Source: Cytophagales bacterium
GTDB lineage: Bacteria > Bacteroidota > Bacteroidia > Cytophagales > Spirosomataceae
Reading direction: 5' to 3'
Length of the DNA stretch: 64,000 nt
Assembly (NCBI GenBank): GCA_013298125.1
Contig: JAAFJP010000021.1
Coordinates: 44,013 to 108,012 of the forward strand
Below the pieces are notes generated by a model that saw nothing but the letters and a program-made list of their open reading frames with translations, did no database searches and had not been told where the DNA came from. A program made the position numbers and the translations under genes. Positions 9,801-17,032 of this stretch are shown piece after piece. The stretch's first letter is position 1. Every line of letters starts with the position of its first letter.

Positions 9801-9852
9801 CCCAAAGGAGAATAAGTGTTAGAAAAAACAAGGATAAACGCTTCAACATCAA
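6826..9852 (-). CDS. Glycoside hydrolase family 3 (beta-N-acetylglucosaminidase-like) fused to a serine beta-lactamase-type domain
   Basis: A 1008-residue exported protein with an N-terminal hydrophobic anchor (LSLFFLTLILLWVAF). Residues about 60-400 form a GH3 barrel with the NagZ-type loop KHFPGHGDTQGDSH and the nucleophile strand VITDALNMRG. Residues about 410-590 look like the GH3 C-terminal alpha/beta domain. Residues about 620-1005 are a class C beta-lactamase/PBP4-like domain: SVTK (SxxK), YSDLG (Tyr dyad) and HSGYTG in the KTG position. The fusion suggests cell-wall muropeptide processing outside the cytoplasm. A TAAATTTG box on the minus strand (9897-9890) lies 38 bp upstream. Such fusions are known in Bacteroidota; the catalytic combination is inferred. 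Confidence 0.92.
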   Translation of the reverse strand: MMLKRLSLFFLTLILLWVAFRTPVIGEFNNTLLRLFKPLKTDTKTNLHSVFPPPPAFTTNSLLAEDQWVDSVFASMDVDQKIGQFFMVAINPTHGEAHYKRIETLISTNHIGGLIFFQGEPYAYASLNNRFQSTTKIPLLVGIDGEWGLAMRVNSTMAFPKQITLGAIQDNSLIYKMGGEIARQCKRLGIHLNFAPVVDINSNPHNPVIGYRSFGELRENVALKSSAYMKGMQNNQLLACAKHFPGHGDTQGDSHFTLPQVSYTAERLKNVELYPFQQLINDSIKTVIVGHLQVPFYDWRPATLSQNIITSLLKNEMGFKGLVITDALNMRGVRHGQGITSGEVDLQAFIAGNDILLYSENIPEGIRKIKEGITAGLVQQADIDARVRKILHAKYWVGLSQFKYIDSNNLYQDLNTPEATQIKQELYNNAITVVKDAKNILPFTADESKYVSIGLDVPVGNRFQQELSKITAFQHFASATKTDENFFNSVLQSIDSTTTVVLSVHDINKKSASKLEVGYNVQNFVKRLEQKAQKVVVCVFGNPYSLKYFPEPNALICGYEDDATAYQAMARVLFGEIPAVGKLPVSVENLFKAGDGISLSTVGKLSTASPESVGMKGTELTAIEPLIQSSIAQKIFPGCQVLVARKGKIIYEKNFGKLSYDANSQPVNANTVYDLASVTKVTATLQALMLLYDQKKLNLDEKASHYLPELKGTNKENLTIKDILWHQAGLVAYIPFWEKTRIPLGWKTEYYSSKQSAEYPLEVTDGMFAKTAIRDSVWRWVIKSPLMNKKDKDGAYPFVYSDLGLMILHHIVERLTNQPLDVFTSKNFYEPLAMNTTGFSPLKRISKPQIAPTENDNLFRERLLQGTVQDQTAAMLGGVSGHAGLFSSASDLVKLLQMNLNKGKVGDKQFLSEATVNLFINSRSTRSHRALGWDKLPSDGDSNFVSNKVSPNSYGHSGYTGTLVWIDPEKELVFVFLSNRVNPSAANNKINTLKIRRKVMDVVYKSLE

Positions 9853-9929
9853 AACAATTTTTGGGTTACTTCAACAACGAAAAAGATTACAAATTTAGTA
9901 CAAATTGAGTGCCAATGAAAGGCTAACCT

Positions 9930-11129
9930 CTAAAACCGCCTCAAAGCCATCTCCGAGATTGTCTGACCAATTGATAATGAGGCAGTTGCGGCGGGTGATG
10001 GAGCATTCAAAATGTTGATTACTTTTTCGTCTTCAATGATGGCAAAATCGTCTAAAAGTCCTCCTGTACGGTCACAGGCTTGGGCTCTTACACCCGCTCC
10101 ACCTTCGATGAGGTCAGATTCTTGAATCTCTGGAATCAACTCTTGCAAGGCTTTTGTAAAGGCTGATTTAGAGAAACTTCTGTACATTTCGCCCAATCCC
10201 ATTTCCCAATATTTGGTTGCCACTTTCTGGAATCCTCCCCACGTGAGGGTTTCCCACAATTCTTTGGCGTTGATGTCCATTTTTTTGTAGCCTTCTTTTC
10301 TGAATGCCAAAACCGCATTCGGACCCGCTTCTACACCACCTTTCATCATTCGAGTAAAATGCACGCCCAAAAATGGAAAATTAGGGTCTGGTACAGGATA
10401 AATAAGGTTTTTAACCAAATAATGTTTCTCAGGGCGAATTTTAAAATACTCACCTCTGAACGGAACAATCCTGACATCAATCAGACTATCTTGCGACATC
10501 TGAGCTACTTTGTCTGAATATAATCCTGCACAATTTATGACCAATTTCGTCTCGTAAGTATTGTGTTCGGTTTTCACAATTGAGAGCGACTGTCCCTTTG
10601 TGATACCTGTTACCTTTTCATTAAATTGTAGGTCAGAACCCAAATTACGTAGTTTTTCTGCCATTTTCTGACACACTACTTTATAGTCCACAATACCTGT
10701 CTGAGGCACAAACAAACCTTCCAAACAACTCACATAAGGCTCATATTCCTTTACTTCCGAAGCCGAGATTTTACGGACTCCTTCCAAGCCATTTTGTTGT
10801 CCACGAACATAAAGCGTATCTAATTGTGGGATTTGTTCTTGTTTGGTTGCTACCACCACCTTCCCCGTGATTTCGTAGGGAATATTCTCTTGTTCACAAA
10901 ATTCTATTAATTGATGATAGCCTTTGATACAATTGGTTGCTTTCAATGAGCCAGGTTTATAATAAAGCCCAGAGTGAATCACCCCAGAGTTATTACCCGT
11001 TTGGTGAACAGCTACTTCTCGCTCTTTTTCAAGAACCAAAATCTTCATATCAGGGCGTTGTTCCTTGATTCTGAGGGCAGTAGCCAACCCCACAATTCCC
11101 CCACCGATGACGATAATATCGTGTTGCAT
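9930..11129 (-). CDS. lhgO: L-2-hydroxyglutarate oxidase
   Basis: FAD-dependent oxidation of L-2-hydroxyglutarate to 2-oxoglutarate, feeding electrons to the respiratory chain. The 399 residues begin with the dinucleotide-binding motif IIVIGGGIVGLATA. Family markers HQTGNNSGVIHSGLYYKPGS, IPFRGEYF-like VPFRGEYFKI, HYLVKNLIYPVPDP and FLGVHFT are all present, as is the C-terminal GAGVRAQ. The length is normal. A promoter matching the phylum consensus lies 117 bp upstream. Confidence 0.95.
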   Translation of the reverse strand: MQHDIIVIGGGIVGLATALRIKEQRPDMKILVLEKEREVAVHQTGNNSGVIHSGLYYKPGSLKATNCIKGYHQLIEFCEQENIPYEITGKVVVATKQEQIPQLDTLYVRGQQNGLEGVRKISASEVKEYEPYVSCLEGLFVPQTGIVDYKVVCQKMAEKLRNLGSDLQFNEKVTGITKGQSLSIVKTEHNTYETKLVINCAGLYSDKVAQMSQDSLIDVRIVPFRGEYFKIRPEKHYLVKNLIYPVPDPNFPFLGVHFTRMMKGGVEAGPNAVLAFRKEGYKKMDINAKELWETLTWGGFQKVATKYWEMGLGEMYRSFSKSAFTKALQELIPEIQESDLIEGGAGVRAQACDRTGGLLDDFAIIEDEKVINILNAPSPAATASLSIGQTISEMALRRF

Positions 11130-11159
11130 ATCTTTTTGAGTAGGCAGTTATATAGTTTG

Positions 11160-11201
11160 CAGTAGGCAGAAAAAAATTAGCAACTTTTTTACTGCCTACT
11201 G
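11160..11201. repeat. Inverted repeat CAGTAGGCAG
   Basis: Arms CAGTAGGCAG (11160-11169) and CTGCCTACTG (11192-11201) in the leader between the lhgO promoter and its start codon. It could form a hairpin in the lhgO 5' leader. Confidence 0.7.
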
Positions 11202-11245
11202 ATAAACTGATAACTGACCACTATTTTATGGTTAAATTTCTGACA

Positions 11246-11277
11246 CAAAGATAATCAAAAAGCCTCGCATGAGTCAA
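11246..11277 (-). promoter_or_regulatory. Bacteroidota-type promoter for lhgO
   Basis: On the minus strand TTG (11277-11275), a 21-nt spacer, then TATCTTTG (11253-11246), matching TTG-N17-23-TAnnTTTG. It predicts a leader of about 110 nt. Confidence 0.65.
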
Positions 11278-11361
11278 ACTAATCTTGTAAGATGCAAGGG
11301 TATTTGATACGATTTTCCTTATGCGATATTCATCTCAAAAAATTAAAAATGATTAACTCTC

Positions 11362-11375
11362 TTGACATTTATCAA
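11362..11375 (+). promoter_or_regulatory. FNR-like box upstream of the Crp/Fnr gene
   Basis: TTGAC-ATTT-ATCAA, one base from the FNR consensus TTGAT-N4-ATCAA, centred about 60 bp before the regulator's start codon. The same half-site arrangement recurs at 12015 and 12049, which suggests autoregulation. Confidence 0.55.
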
Positions 11376-11428
11376 TTTTTTTAATAGTTTCAAATATCAA
11401 ATGATAATCAAGTAACCTCTCATTCACT

Positions 11429-11992
11429 ATGAACACACAACTCAAAGAGTTTTTTCGTTTCCTTGTAGATTTTTCGGATGAAGAATTAGAAGAGGTATGG
11501 ACGTTTTTTCATCCAAGAAAAATAAAGAAAGGAGAGTTTTTGACAATACCAGGAGAGACTGCCTACGAATGTGGATTTGTTCTCAAAGGATGTTTCAGAG
11601 TCTATTACTTGGTAGATGGCAAAGAAAGTACCCGTTTTATTGGCTGCGAAAATATCTTCATGTCTTCCGTCCCAAGTTTTACGACACAAAAGCCTTCTGT
11701 TGAGTATGTAGAAGCATTAGAAAATTTGGATTTATTGATGCTGTCTTACAATGACTTACAAAAAATGTATGAGCTTTCGCCCAAGTGGGAGCGTATGGTC
11801 AGGATTTTGGCGGAATATTCTTATAATGAACAACAAAAAAGGATTTACTCATTGATTGCCCACTCAGCCCAACAGCGTTATGAGGATTTGACAAAATCTC
11901 GCCCAGATTTGATTCAACGAGTGCCTCAGTACATCATTGCCAACTATCTTGGTATCTCTCCCGAAACCCTCAGTAGGATTAGAAAACTGTAA
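11429..11992 (+). CDS. Crp/Fnr family transcriptional regulator
   Basis: A 187-residue cyclic-nucleotide-binding-fold regulator. The N-terminal half has the jelly-roll pattern (KKGEFLTIPGETAYECGFVLKGCFRVYYLVDGKEST). The C-terminal part ends in a short winged helix (IIANYLGISPETLSRIRKL). No Fe-S cysteine cluster typical of true FNR is visible; only two Cys are near residues 50 and 56 and one in FIGCEN. It stops just after the recognition helix, which is common in short Bacteroidota members. FNR-like boxes on both sides point to autoregulation. Signal and regulon are unknown. Confidence 0.9.
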   Translation: MNTQLKEFFRFLVDFSDEELEEVWTFFHPRKIKKGEFLTIPGETAYECGFVLKGCFRVYYLVDGKESTRFIGCENIFMSSVPSFTTQKPSVEYVEALENLDLLMLSYNDLQKMYELSPKWERMVRILAEYSYNEQQKRIYSLIAHSAQQRYEDLTKSRPDLIQRVPQYIIANYLGISPETLSRIRKL

Positions 11993-12014
11993 AAAATGAC
12001 GGTTTTTATATTTA

Positions 12015-12028
12015 TTGACAAATATCAA
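12015..12028. promoter_or_regulatory. FNR-like box downstream of the regulator gene
   Basis: TTGAC-AAAT-ATCAA, identical half-sites to the box at 11362. It lies 23 bp past the regulator's stop codon. Confidence 0.5.
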
Positions 12029-12048
12029 TGCACGCTTGCTCAAAAGTC

Positions 12049-12062
12049 CTGACATTTGTCAA
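12049..12062. promoter_or_regulatory. Second downstream FNR-like box
   Basis: CTGAC-ATTT-GTCAA, 34 bp after the start of the previous box (about three helical turns). TTGACAAAT (12015) and ATTTGTCAA (12054) also form a perfect 9-bp inverted repeat. Confidence 0.45.
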
Positions 12063-12143
12063 AGTATTTAACCACTATTTAGTTAACCAAAACAAATACC
12101 AACCATTTTTTTTAAGTTTCATACAGATACCGCCATGTCTGTC

Positions 12144-12179
12144 AAGTGCAAAGACCCGCCAGTGTTTGCACTTTTTTTT
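12144..12179 (+). terminator. Rho-independent terminator
   Basis: Stem AAGTGCAAA / TTTGCACTT (12144-12152 and 12165-12173) followed by a run of T to 12179. It is about 150 bp past the regulator's stop and about 85 bp past the paired FNR-like boxes, so it may end either the regulator transcript or a short untranslated RNA. Confidence 0.75.
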
Positions 12180-12282
12180 AGAGTAAAATTTTCAATGTAC
12201 AGTATTCAAGGTCTTAAATTTTTACTTTTTCTACTTGAAAATTGTACATTGAGTATTGCACATTGAAAATTTCCTTCAAAAA

Positions 12283-13803
12283 TTAATGCTTAAAGTGCCT
12301 CACCCCCGTCATCACCATTGCCACACCATTGGCATCACAATAAGCAATCGAATCTTTATCTTTAATTGAACCTCCTGGTTGTGTCACGGCAGTTATTCCC
12401 GCTTTGTGAGCAATTTCTACACAGTCTGGGAAAGGGAAAAACGCATCCGAAGCCATAACTGAACCTTGTAAATCAAACCCAAATTCCCCTGCCTTTTCGA
12501 TAGCTTGTTTCAGAGCATCAACTCTTGAAGTTTGACCCACACCCGAAGCCAATAATTGACCTTCTTTGGCTAAAATAATGGTGTTTGATTTGGTATGTTT
12601 ACAGATTTTCAAAGCAAATTCCAATGCCTTCAATTCTGAATCAGTTGGGGCTTTTTCTGTAACCATTTTGAAGTCCGCAACTTTCTCAGTTGATAAGTCT
12701 TTATCTTGTTCTAAAACACCATTTAACAATGTCTTGAACATCATTTTTGAAACTTGTAATTGCTTACGTTTCAACAAGATACGGTTCTTTTTAGATTTCA
12801 AAACCTCCAAAGCCTCTTCTGTAAAATCTGGGGCGATAAGTATCTCAAAAAACAAAGAATTCATCTCTTCTGCAGAGGCTTTATCAATTGTTCCGTTGGT
12901 GGCTAAAACACCTCCAAAAGCTGAAATCGTATCGCAAGCGAAGGCATTTTTGTACGCCTCATGTACGGTAGGGGCAGATGCTACACCACAGGCGTTGGTG
13001 TGCTTGATGATAACGAAAGATGTTTCTTCAAATTCATCCAAAAGCGTGATACAAGCATCAACGTCCACCAAGTTATTGTATGACAATTCTTTACCGTGCA
13101 ATTTATCAAAAAGTGAGTCTAAATCTCCGTAAAAAGTAGCCGCTTGGTGAGGGTTTTCACCGTAACGTAAACCGCTTTGGGGTAAAGATTTGAAATCGTA
13201 AATATCGGTTTTATTGCCATTGAAATAGGCATGAATGGCAGTATCATAATGCGAAGACGTACCAAACGCCAACATCGCAAAACGCTTACGGTCTGAAAGG
13301 TCAGTGCCACAGTTTTTATTTTCTAAAATCGAAAGTACCTCAGCGTATTGCTTACGTGAAGAAACGATAAGCACATCATTGAAATTCTTAGCTGCCCCAC
13401 GGATGAGTGAAATACCACCAATATCAATTTTTTCAATAATGTCATCTTCCGAAGCACCACTCGCCACGGTTTCCTCGAAAGGATACAAATCAACAATAAC
13501 TAAATCAATCGAAGGGATTTCGTACTGAGCGGCAGTGTCCACATCTCCTTGATTATCACGACGATACAAGATACCACCGAATACTTTTGGGTGAAGGGTT
13601 TTTACTCTTCCGCCAAAAATTGAAGGATAACTTGTCAGGTCTTCCACCGTCGTAACGGGAATTCCTAAGTCTTCGATAAAAGTTTGAGTGCCACCCGTTG
13701 AGTAGAGTTTTACGCCATTTTTGTGGAGCAATTCAACAATCGGAGCGAGTCCGTCTTTGTAATAAACTGAAATGAGAGCTGATTGGATTTTTTTGGATTC
13801 CAT
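12283..13803 (-). CDS. purH: Bifunctional AICAR formyltransferase / IMP cyclohydrolase
   Basis: Catalyses the last two steps of IMP synthesis. The 506 residues are full length. The N-terminal cyclohydrolase domain shows LYSTGGTQTFIEDLGIPVTTVEDLT and GGRVKTLHPKVFGGIL. The transformylase part shows LRYGENPHQAA, KHTNACGVA (catalytic Lys-His), SDAFFPFPDCVE and the C-terminal QPGGSIKDKDSI...MTGVRHFKH. A minus-strand TAATTTTG box lies 123 bp upstream at 13933-13926. It is monocistronic. Confidence 0.97.
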   Translation of the reverse strand: MESKKIQSALISVYYKDGLAPIVELLHKNGVKLYSTGGTQTFIEDLGIPVTTVEDLTSYPSIFGGRVKTLHPKVFGGILYRRDNQGDVDTAAQYEIPSIDLVIVDLYPFEETVASGASEDDIIEKIDIGGISLIRGAAKNFNDVLIVSSRKQYAEVLSILENKNCGTDLSDRKRFAMLAFGTSSHYDTAIHAYFNGNKTDIYDFKSLPQSGLRYGENPHQAATFYGDLDSLFDKLHGKELSYNNLVDVDACITLLDEFEETSFVIIKHTNACGVASAPTVHEAYKNAFACDTISAFGGVLATNGTIDKASAEEMNSLFFEILIAPDFTEEALEVLKSKKNRILLKRKQLQVSKMMFKTLLNGVLEQDKDLSTEKVADFKMVTEKAPTDSELKALEFALKICKHTKSNTIILAKEGQLLASGVGQTSRVDALKQAIEKAGEFGFDLQGSVMASDAFFPFPDCVEIAHKAGITAVTQPGGSIKDKDSIAYCDANGVAMVMTGVRHFKH

Positions 13804-14079
13804 TGGTCTTTGTTATCAGTTATTGGTTACTGGTTTATTGGTTACTGGTTAATAATGAGTAACATAGGTACTATTAACTGATAACTAATAACTGATAACT
13901 AATAACTATCTTGAAAATGAAGGTGCAAAATTAATATAAATTCATCATAGCCGTATCATAGTTTAGATTGAGTAGGTAAATCTTTCAAGTATATCTCATT
14001 TTTAGCCTAAAAAATAACCGAAAGTTCATAAAAAATGCTCCGTTTCTTTCTCTGTAAAAAATATTCCCTCGAAAATTAT
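13804..14079. other. purH-ompH spacer, left half
   Basis: About 100 bp of TTATCAGTTATTGGTTACTGG-type inverted repeat (about 13812-13907, complement AACTGATAACTAATAAC) sits directly before purH. AT-rich DNA without an open frame follows and holds the purH -7 box. No gene is seen here. Confidence 0.6.
13926..13933 (-). promoter_or_regulatory. -7 box for purH
   Basis: TAATTTTG on the minus strand, matching TAnnTTTG. No TTG at the usual -33 distance was found. Confidence 0.4.
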
Positions 14080-14087
14080 TATCTTTG
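14080..14087 (+). promoter_or_regulatory. -7 box for the ompH-like gene
   Basis: TATCTTTG matches TAnnTTTG and predicts a leader of about 205 nt that would contain the whole 150-bp palindrome. No clear TTG -33 element. Confidence 0.45.
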
Positions 14088-14119
14088 CTGACATTTTTCG
14101 TGAAACGAACATCTTGAAC

Positions 14120-14271
14120 CTGTTAAGACTTATTCCTTTTGTTGAAAACAGGCTCATTTTCAACCTGATAGTCTAAAATTTAATCAACATAGCGTTGCTA
14201 TGCTTCATAAATTTTAAACTACCAGATTAAAAATGAACTCAGTTTTCATTCAAAACGAAAAGTATTAACAG
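14120..14271. repeat. Large imperfect palindrome (about 150 bp)
   Basis: Nested complementary segments run inward: CTGTTAA (14120) with TTAACAG (14265-14271), CTTTTGTTG with CAAAACGAAAAG, GAAAAC (14144) with GTTTTC (14242-14247), CTCATTTT with AAAATGAACT, TAAAATTTA with TAAATTTTA, and a central CATAGC-GTT-GCTATG. It would fold into one long hairpin in the leader of the downstream gene. It could be a MITE-like element or a regulatory structure. Confidence 0.8.
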
Positions 14272-14301
14272 ATTCATTATCAATATTTTAACAAATCAGA
14301 A

Positions 14302-14913
14302 ATGAAAAAATTATCCCTAATCGTGTGCGGCGGTTTGTTGGCAATCGGTACTTTATCATGCGACAAAGCTGGAAATAAATCAACAGCAACGGCTTCAACA
14401 GCAACCACTAAGACAGAAGTAGTAAAGAAAACAGTTTATGTAAATACGGATTCGTTATTGGCGGGTTATCAGTTTTACAAAGACGCTCAAAAAGAATTTG
14501 AAAACAAAGGATACCGTTTACAGGTGGACTTGGGACAACGTGAAAAAGCTCTTCAAGGTGAATTAGGAGCAATTCAACAAAGAGCTCAAACAATGACTCA
14601 GGCGGAATTGCAAGGTGCGGATATGATGTTGAAGAAAAAAGGTGCTGAATTACAACAATACAGCCAACAACGTCAGCAAGCATTGGCGGGAGAACAAGCC
14701 AAAAAAATGCAAGAATTGTACGCAAACATCCGTGAGTATGTGAAGAAACACAACGCTGAAAACAACTTTGAGTTTGTGTTGGGATATACCACAGCGGGCG
14801 GAGGAATTTTATTTGCTGACGAATCAGCCGATAGAACTAAGCAAATTGTGGATGGATTGAATGCTGAATATGCAGAAAAGAAAAAATCAGCACCAGCCCC
14901 TGCGAAGAAATAA
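14302..14913 (+). CDS. OmpH/Skp-like periplasmic chaperone (lipoprotein form)
   Basis: Predicted holdase for unfolded outer-membrane proteins. The 203 residues start with signal MKKLSLIVCGGLLAIGTLSC, a lipobox ending in Cys20, then a Thr/Ala-rich linker. VYVNTDSLLAGYQFYKDAQKEFE opens the OmpH domain. A long Gln/Glu/Lys coiled coil (about 75-145) follows, then FEFVLGYTTAGGGILFADES, the family's C-terminal motif. It is acylated, unlike classical soluble Skp, so it may be membrane tethered. Monocistronic, with a strong terminator 98 bp downstream. Confidence 0.9.
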   Translation: MKKLSLIVCGGLLAIGTLSCDKAGNKSTATASTATTKTEVVKKTVYVNTDSLLAGYQFYKDAQKEFENKGYRLQVDLGQREKALQGELGAIQQRAQTMTQAELQGADMMLKKKGAELQQYSQQRQQALAGEQAKKMQELYANIREYVKKHNAENNFEFVLGYTTAGGGILFADESADRTKQIVDGLNAEYAEKKKSAPAPAKK

Positions 14914-15010
14914 GTAGCTGTCGGCAGTTAGCTGTTAGCTTTCGGCTTAAAACAGACAACTTTCTTGACGATTATTTATTTTCGATTGCTCAATTAGAGC
15001 CTTAATTATG

Positions 15011-15046
15011 AAAAAGCCTTCTCAAATCATTTGGGAAGGCTTTTTT
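15011..15046 (+). terminator. Rho-independent terminator
   Basis: AAAAAGCCTTC (15011-15021) pairs with GAAGGCTTTTTT (15035-15046). It ends the ompH-like transcript; the A/T flanks make it usable from both strands. Confidence 0.85.
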
Positions 15047-15214
15047 GATTATTACAAAAGAAAAAATCTTTACAGGTTTTTAAAACCTATAAAGATTTAA
15101 TGGTCTCTTTTCATTAAACCTATCGGAAGTAGCCTATAATTTATAATCGATAATTTTAACCAACTAAATTTTTGATTTTAAAGCTGATTGCCGACTGCCA
15201 AATGCTAACAGCTT

Positions 15215-16543
15215 TTATTTAACCCCATCCACCCAATTAAACCTATCAGTTGGAGAGAATTTCCAAGGAGCTTGATTATTTTCTAAGTTCGAGAACATGG
15301 CATTCCAAGAAGCTGGGGCATCCGATTCTTCCATGATTTGATAACGACGCATTTGCAAAATAATATCCAAAGGCGAAATATTGATTGGGCATTCCTGCAC
15401 ACAGGCATTACAAGTTGTACAAGCCCGTAATTCTTCGGCAGAAATATGGTCGCCGTAAAGTGACTTGCCATCGTCCACAAAATTTCCTCCATTGGCAGCC
15501 ATATTTGCCCCCACGATTTCGAGACGGTCACGGGTGTCCATCATGATTTTTCTTGGTGAAAGTTGCTTACCCGTCATGTTTGCAGGACAGGCAGAGGTAC
15601 AACGCCCACATTCTGTACATGAATACGCATCCATGAGGTTTTTCCAAGTTAAATCTTTGACATCTTTTGCTCCAAAACGGGCTATTTCGGTAGATGCGTT
15701 GGCATCTGGTTGAGCCATACCCAACATAATCTGAACTTCTTTCGTCACGTCAGGCATATTCGGAATTTCCCCTTTTGAGTTAAGATTCGAGAAATAAGTA
15801 TTTGGAAATGCCAAGAAAATATGAAGATGTTTTGAATAAGTAACGTATAAAGCAAAGCCCAAAATACCCAAAATATGCACCCACCAAGTAATACGCTCAT
15901 AAGCCACCAAAGCTCCCTCTGACCAAGAAGTAAACAATGGTTTCAGAAATCCTGAGAAAGCAAACGTACCAGCTTGGTGATAATGTTCGTTGCCTCGGTC
16001 TTGCAAAACGCTATCGGCAGCATTCATGGTCAAAAGAGCCGTCATCAAAATGATTTCTGCAAAAAGAATGGTGTTAGCATCAATGACTGGAAAACCGTTG
16101 AGTTCACGGTGGCGAGTGGGTTGTAGTCTTTCTACTTTGGTAATATTTCTACGAGTCAAGAAAATTACGCAAACGACAAGCACGCCGAAGGCTAAAAATT
16201 CAAAAAAGTTGATTAATAGACGGTAAACATCCCCTAAGAAAGGAGCAAAAAGACGGTGAGTCCCGAGGATTCCGTCCAAGAGAATTTCTAAGACTTCAAC
16301 ATTAATCAAGATAAAACCCGCATAAATGACAAAGTGCATAATGCCTACCACAGGGCGGTCAAACATCTTTTTTTGTCCAAAAGCAATCCGAAGCATCGTC
16401 CCCCATCGTTCGGAAGGATTATCAGAACGGTCTTCGGCACGACCTAATTGGATGGTTTTTTTGATGATATTAACTCGTTTGCTAATCAAGAAACCAGCCC
16501 CACCCAGAGCCAATACAAAGAGAATTTGTTGAAGAATGTGCAT
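15215..16543 (-). CDS. Membrane (Fe-S)-binding protein, heterodisulfide reductase C/E-like
   Basis: A 442-residue membrane electron-transfer protein. About six hydrophobic segments lie between residues 1 and 260 (NarI/HdrE-like). A cytoplasmic domain follows with two [4Fe-4S] motifs, CTECGRCTSACPANMTGKQLSP (near 310) and CTTCNACVQECPINISP (near 380). Proteins of this architecture usually work with a CCG-domain partner to pass electrons to or from quinone. That partner is not adjacent here. The donor and acceptor cannot be read from sequence. Confidence 0.85.
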   Translation of the reverse strand: MHILQQILFVLALGGAGFLISKRVNIIKKTIQLGRAEDRSDNPSERWGTMLRIAFGQKKMFDRPVVGIMHFVIYAGFILINVEVLEILLDGILGTHRLFAPFLGDVYRLLINFFEFLAFGVLVVCVIFLTRRNITKVERLQPTRHRELNGFPVIDANTILFAEIILMTALLTMNAADSVLQDRGNEHYHQAGTFAFSGFLKPLFTSWSEGALVAYERITWWVHILGILGFALYVTYSKHLHIFLAFPNTYFSNLNSKGEIPNMPDVTKEVQIMLGMAQPDANASTEIARFGAKDVKDLTWKNLMDAYSCTECGRCTSACPANMTGKQLSPRKIMMDTRDRLEIVGANMAANGGNFVDDGKSLYGDHISAEELRACTTCNACVQECPINISPLDIILQMRRYQIMEESDAPASWNAMFSNLENNQAPWKFSPTDRFNWVDGVK

Positions 16544-16769
16544 ATTTTGTTGAGTTACTAAGTTATTAAGTTGCTAAGTTATCAAGTTACTGATTATTAA
16601 CAACTTAATAACTTAGCAACTTAATAACTTTCAATGGTCTCACAATTTACAGAGAAAACCAAATCTTACAAAGTTTGTTGTTTGAAAATATTATGCAAGC
16701 ATACTAAGTAAAGAAAATCTGTTTACAATTTCTTAACATTCCGTTCATAAATAGTTGATGTTGCCATCG
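16544..16769. other. Spacer with AACTTAATAACTTAG repeats
   Basis: From 16552 to about 16630 the DNA is an inverted repeat of GTTACTAAGTTATTAAGTTGC type. The rest is AT-rich and holds the -7 box of the small gene at its end. No other gene is seen. Confidence 0.6.
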
Positions 16770-16777
16770 TAATTTTG
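16770..16777 (+). promoter_or_regulatory. -7 box for the 43-residue gene
   Basis: TAATTTTG matches TAnnTTTG. It lies only 10 nt before the ATG, so the transcript would be nearly leaderless. An upstream TTG (16755) is spaced closer than usual (12 nt). Confidence 0.45.
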
Positions 16778-16787
16778 AAACAAAAAC

Positions 16788-16919
16788 ATGAAGCAACACA
16801 GAGCAATTTTTCAACAAAACGGTTGGAGAGATTTTCAGAAAAAGAGAAGAGTATCAACAAATCAATATGACAAAATAAACCAAGATTACGATAAGGTTTC
16901 GTTTGACTGGATTCAATAA
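16788..16919 (+). CDS. Small basic protein, 43 residues, unknown function
   Basis: An ATG-to-TAA frame of 44 codons begins MKQHRAIFQQNGWRDFQ and ends VSFDWIQ. It is rich in Lys/Arg/Gln with two Trp-containing patches and has no hydrophobic stretch, so it should be cytoplasmic. Three things support a real gene: a TAnnTTTG box just upstream, a compact frame filling the whole interval, and a strong terminator starting at the stop codon. It lies convergent to nuoJ. No homologue is recognised; a short regulatory or ribosome-associated role is only a guess. Confidence 0.6.
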   Translation: MKQHRAIFQQNGWRDFQKKRRVSTNQYDKINQDYDKVSFDWIQ

Positions 16920-16954
16920 AAAAGCCGTTTCAAATTGATTGAGACGGCTTTTTT
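16920..16954. terminator. Rho-independent terminator (bidirectional)
   Basis: AAAAGCCGTTTCA (16920-16932) pairs with TGAGACGGCTTTT (16940-16952), followed by T's. Flanking A- and T-runs allow use by the small gene (+) and by the nuo operon after nuoJ (-). Confidence 0.85.
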
Positions 16955-17032
16955 ATTGATATTAACTTGGTAAAACACTTTTAATAAAATCCGAGATTTT
17001 GCCCTATACGAAGTATTTTTCTTCTACCCCAC

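Noticed and set aside
12136..12267. Short plus-strand frame across the terminator after the Crp/Fnr gene
   Set aside because: It runs through a rho-independent terminator and a spacer repeat; coding is unlikely.
12566..13132. 188-codon open frame on the plus strand inside purH
   Set aside because: It is fully antisense to a highly conserved gene and its product has no recognisable features.
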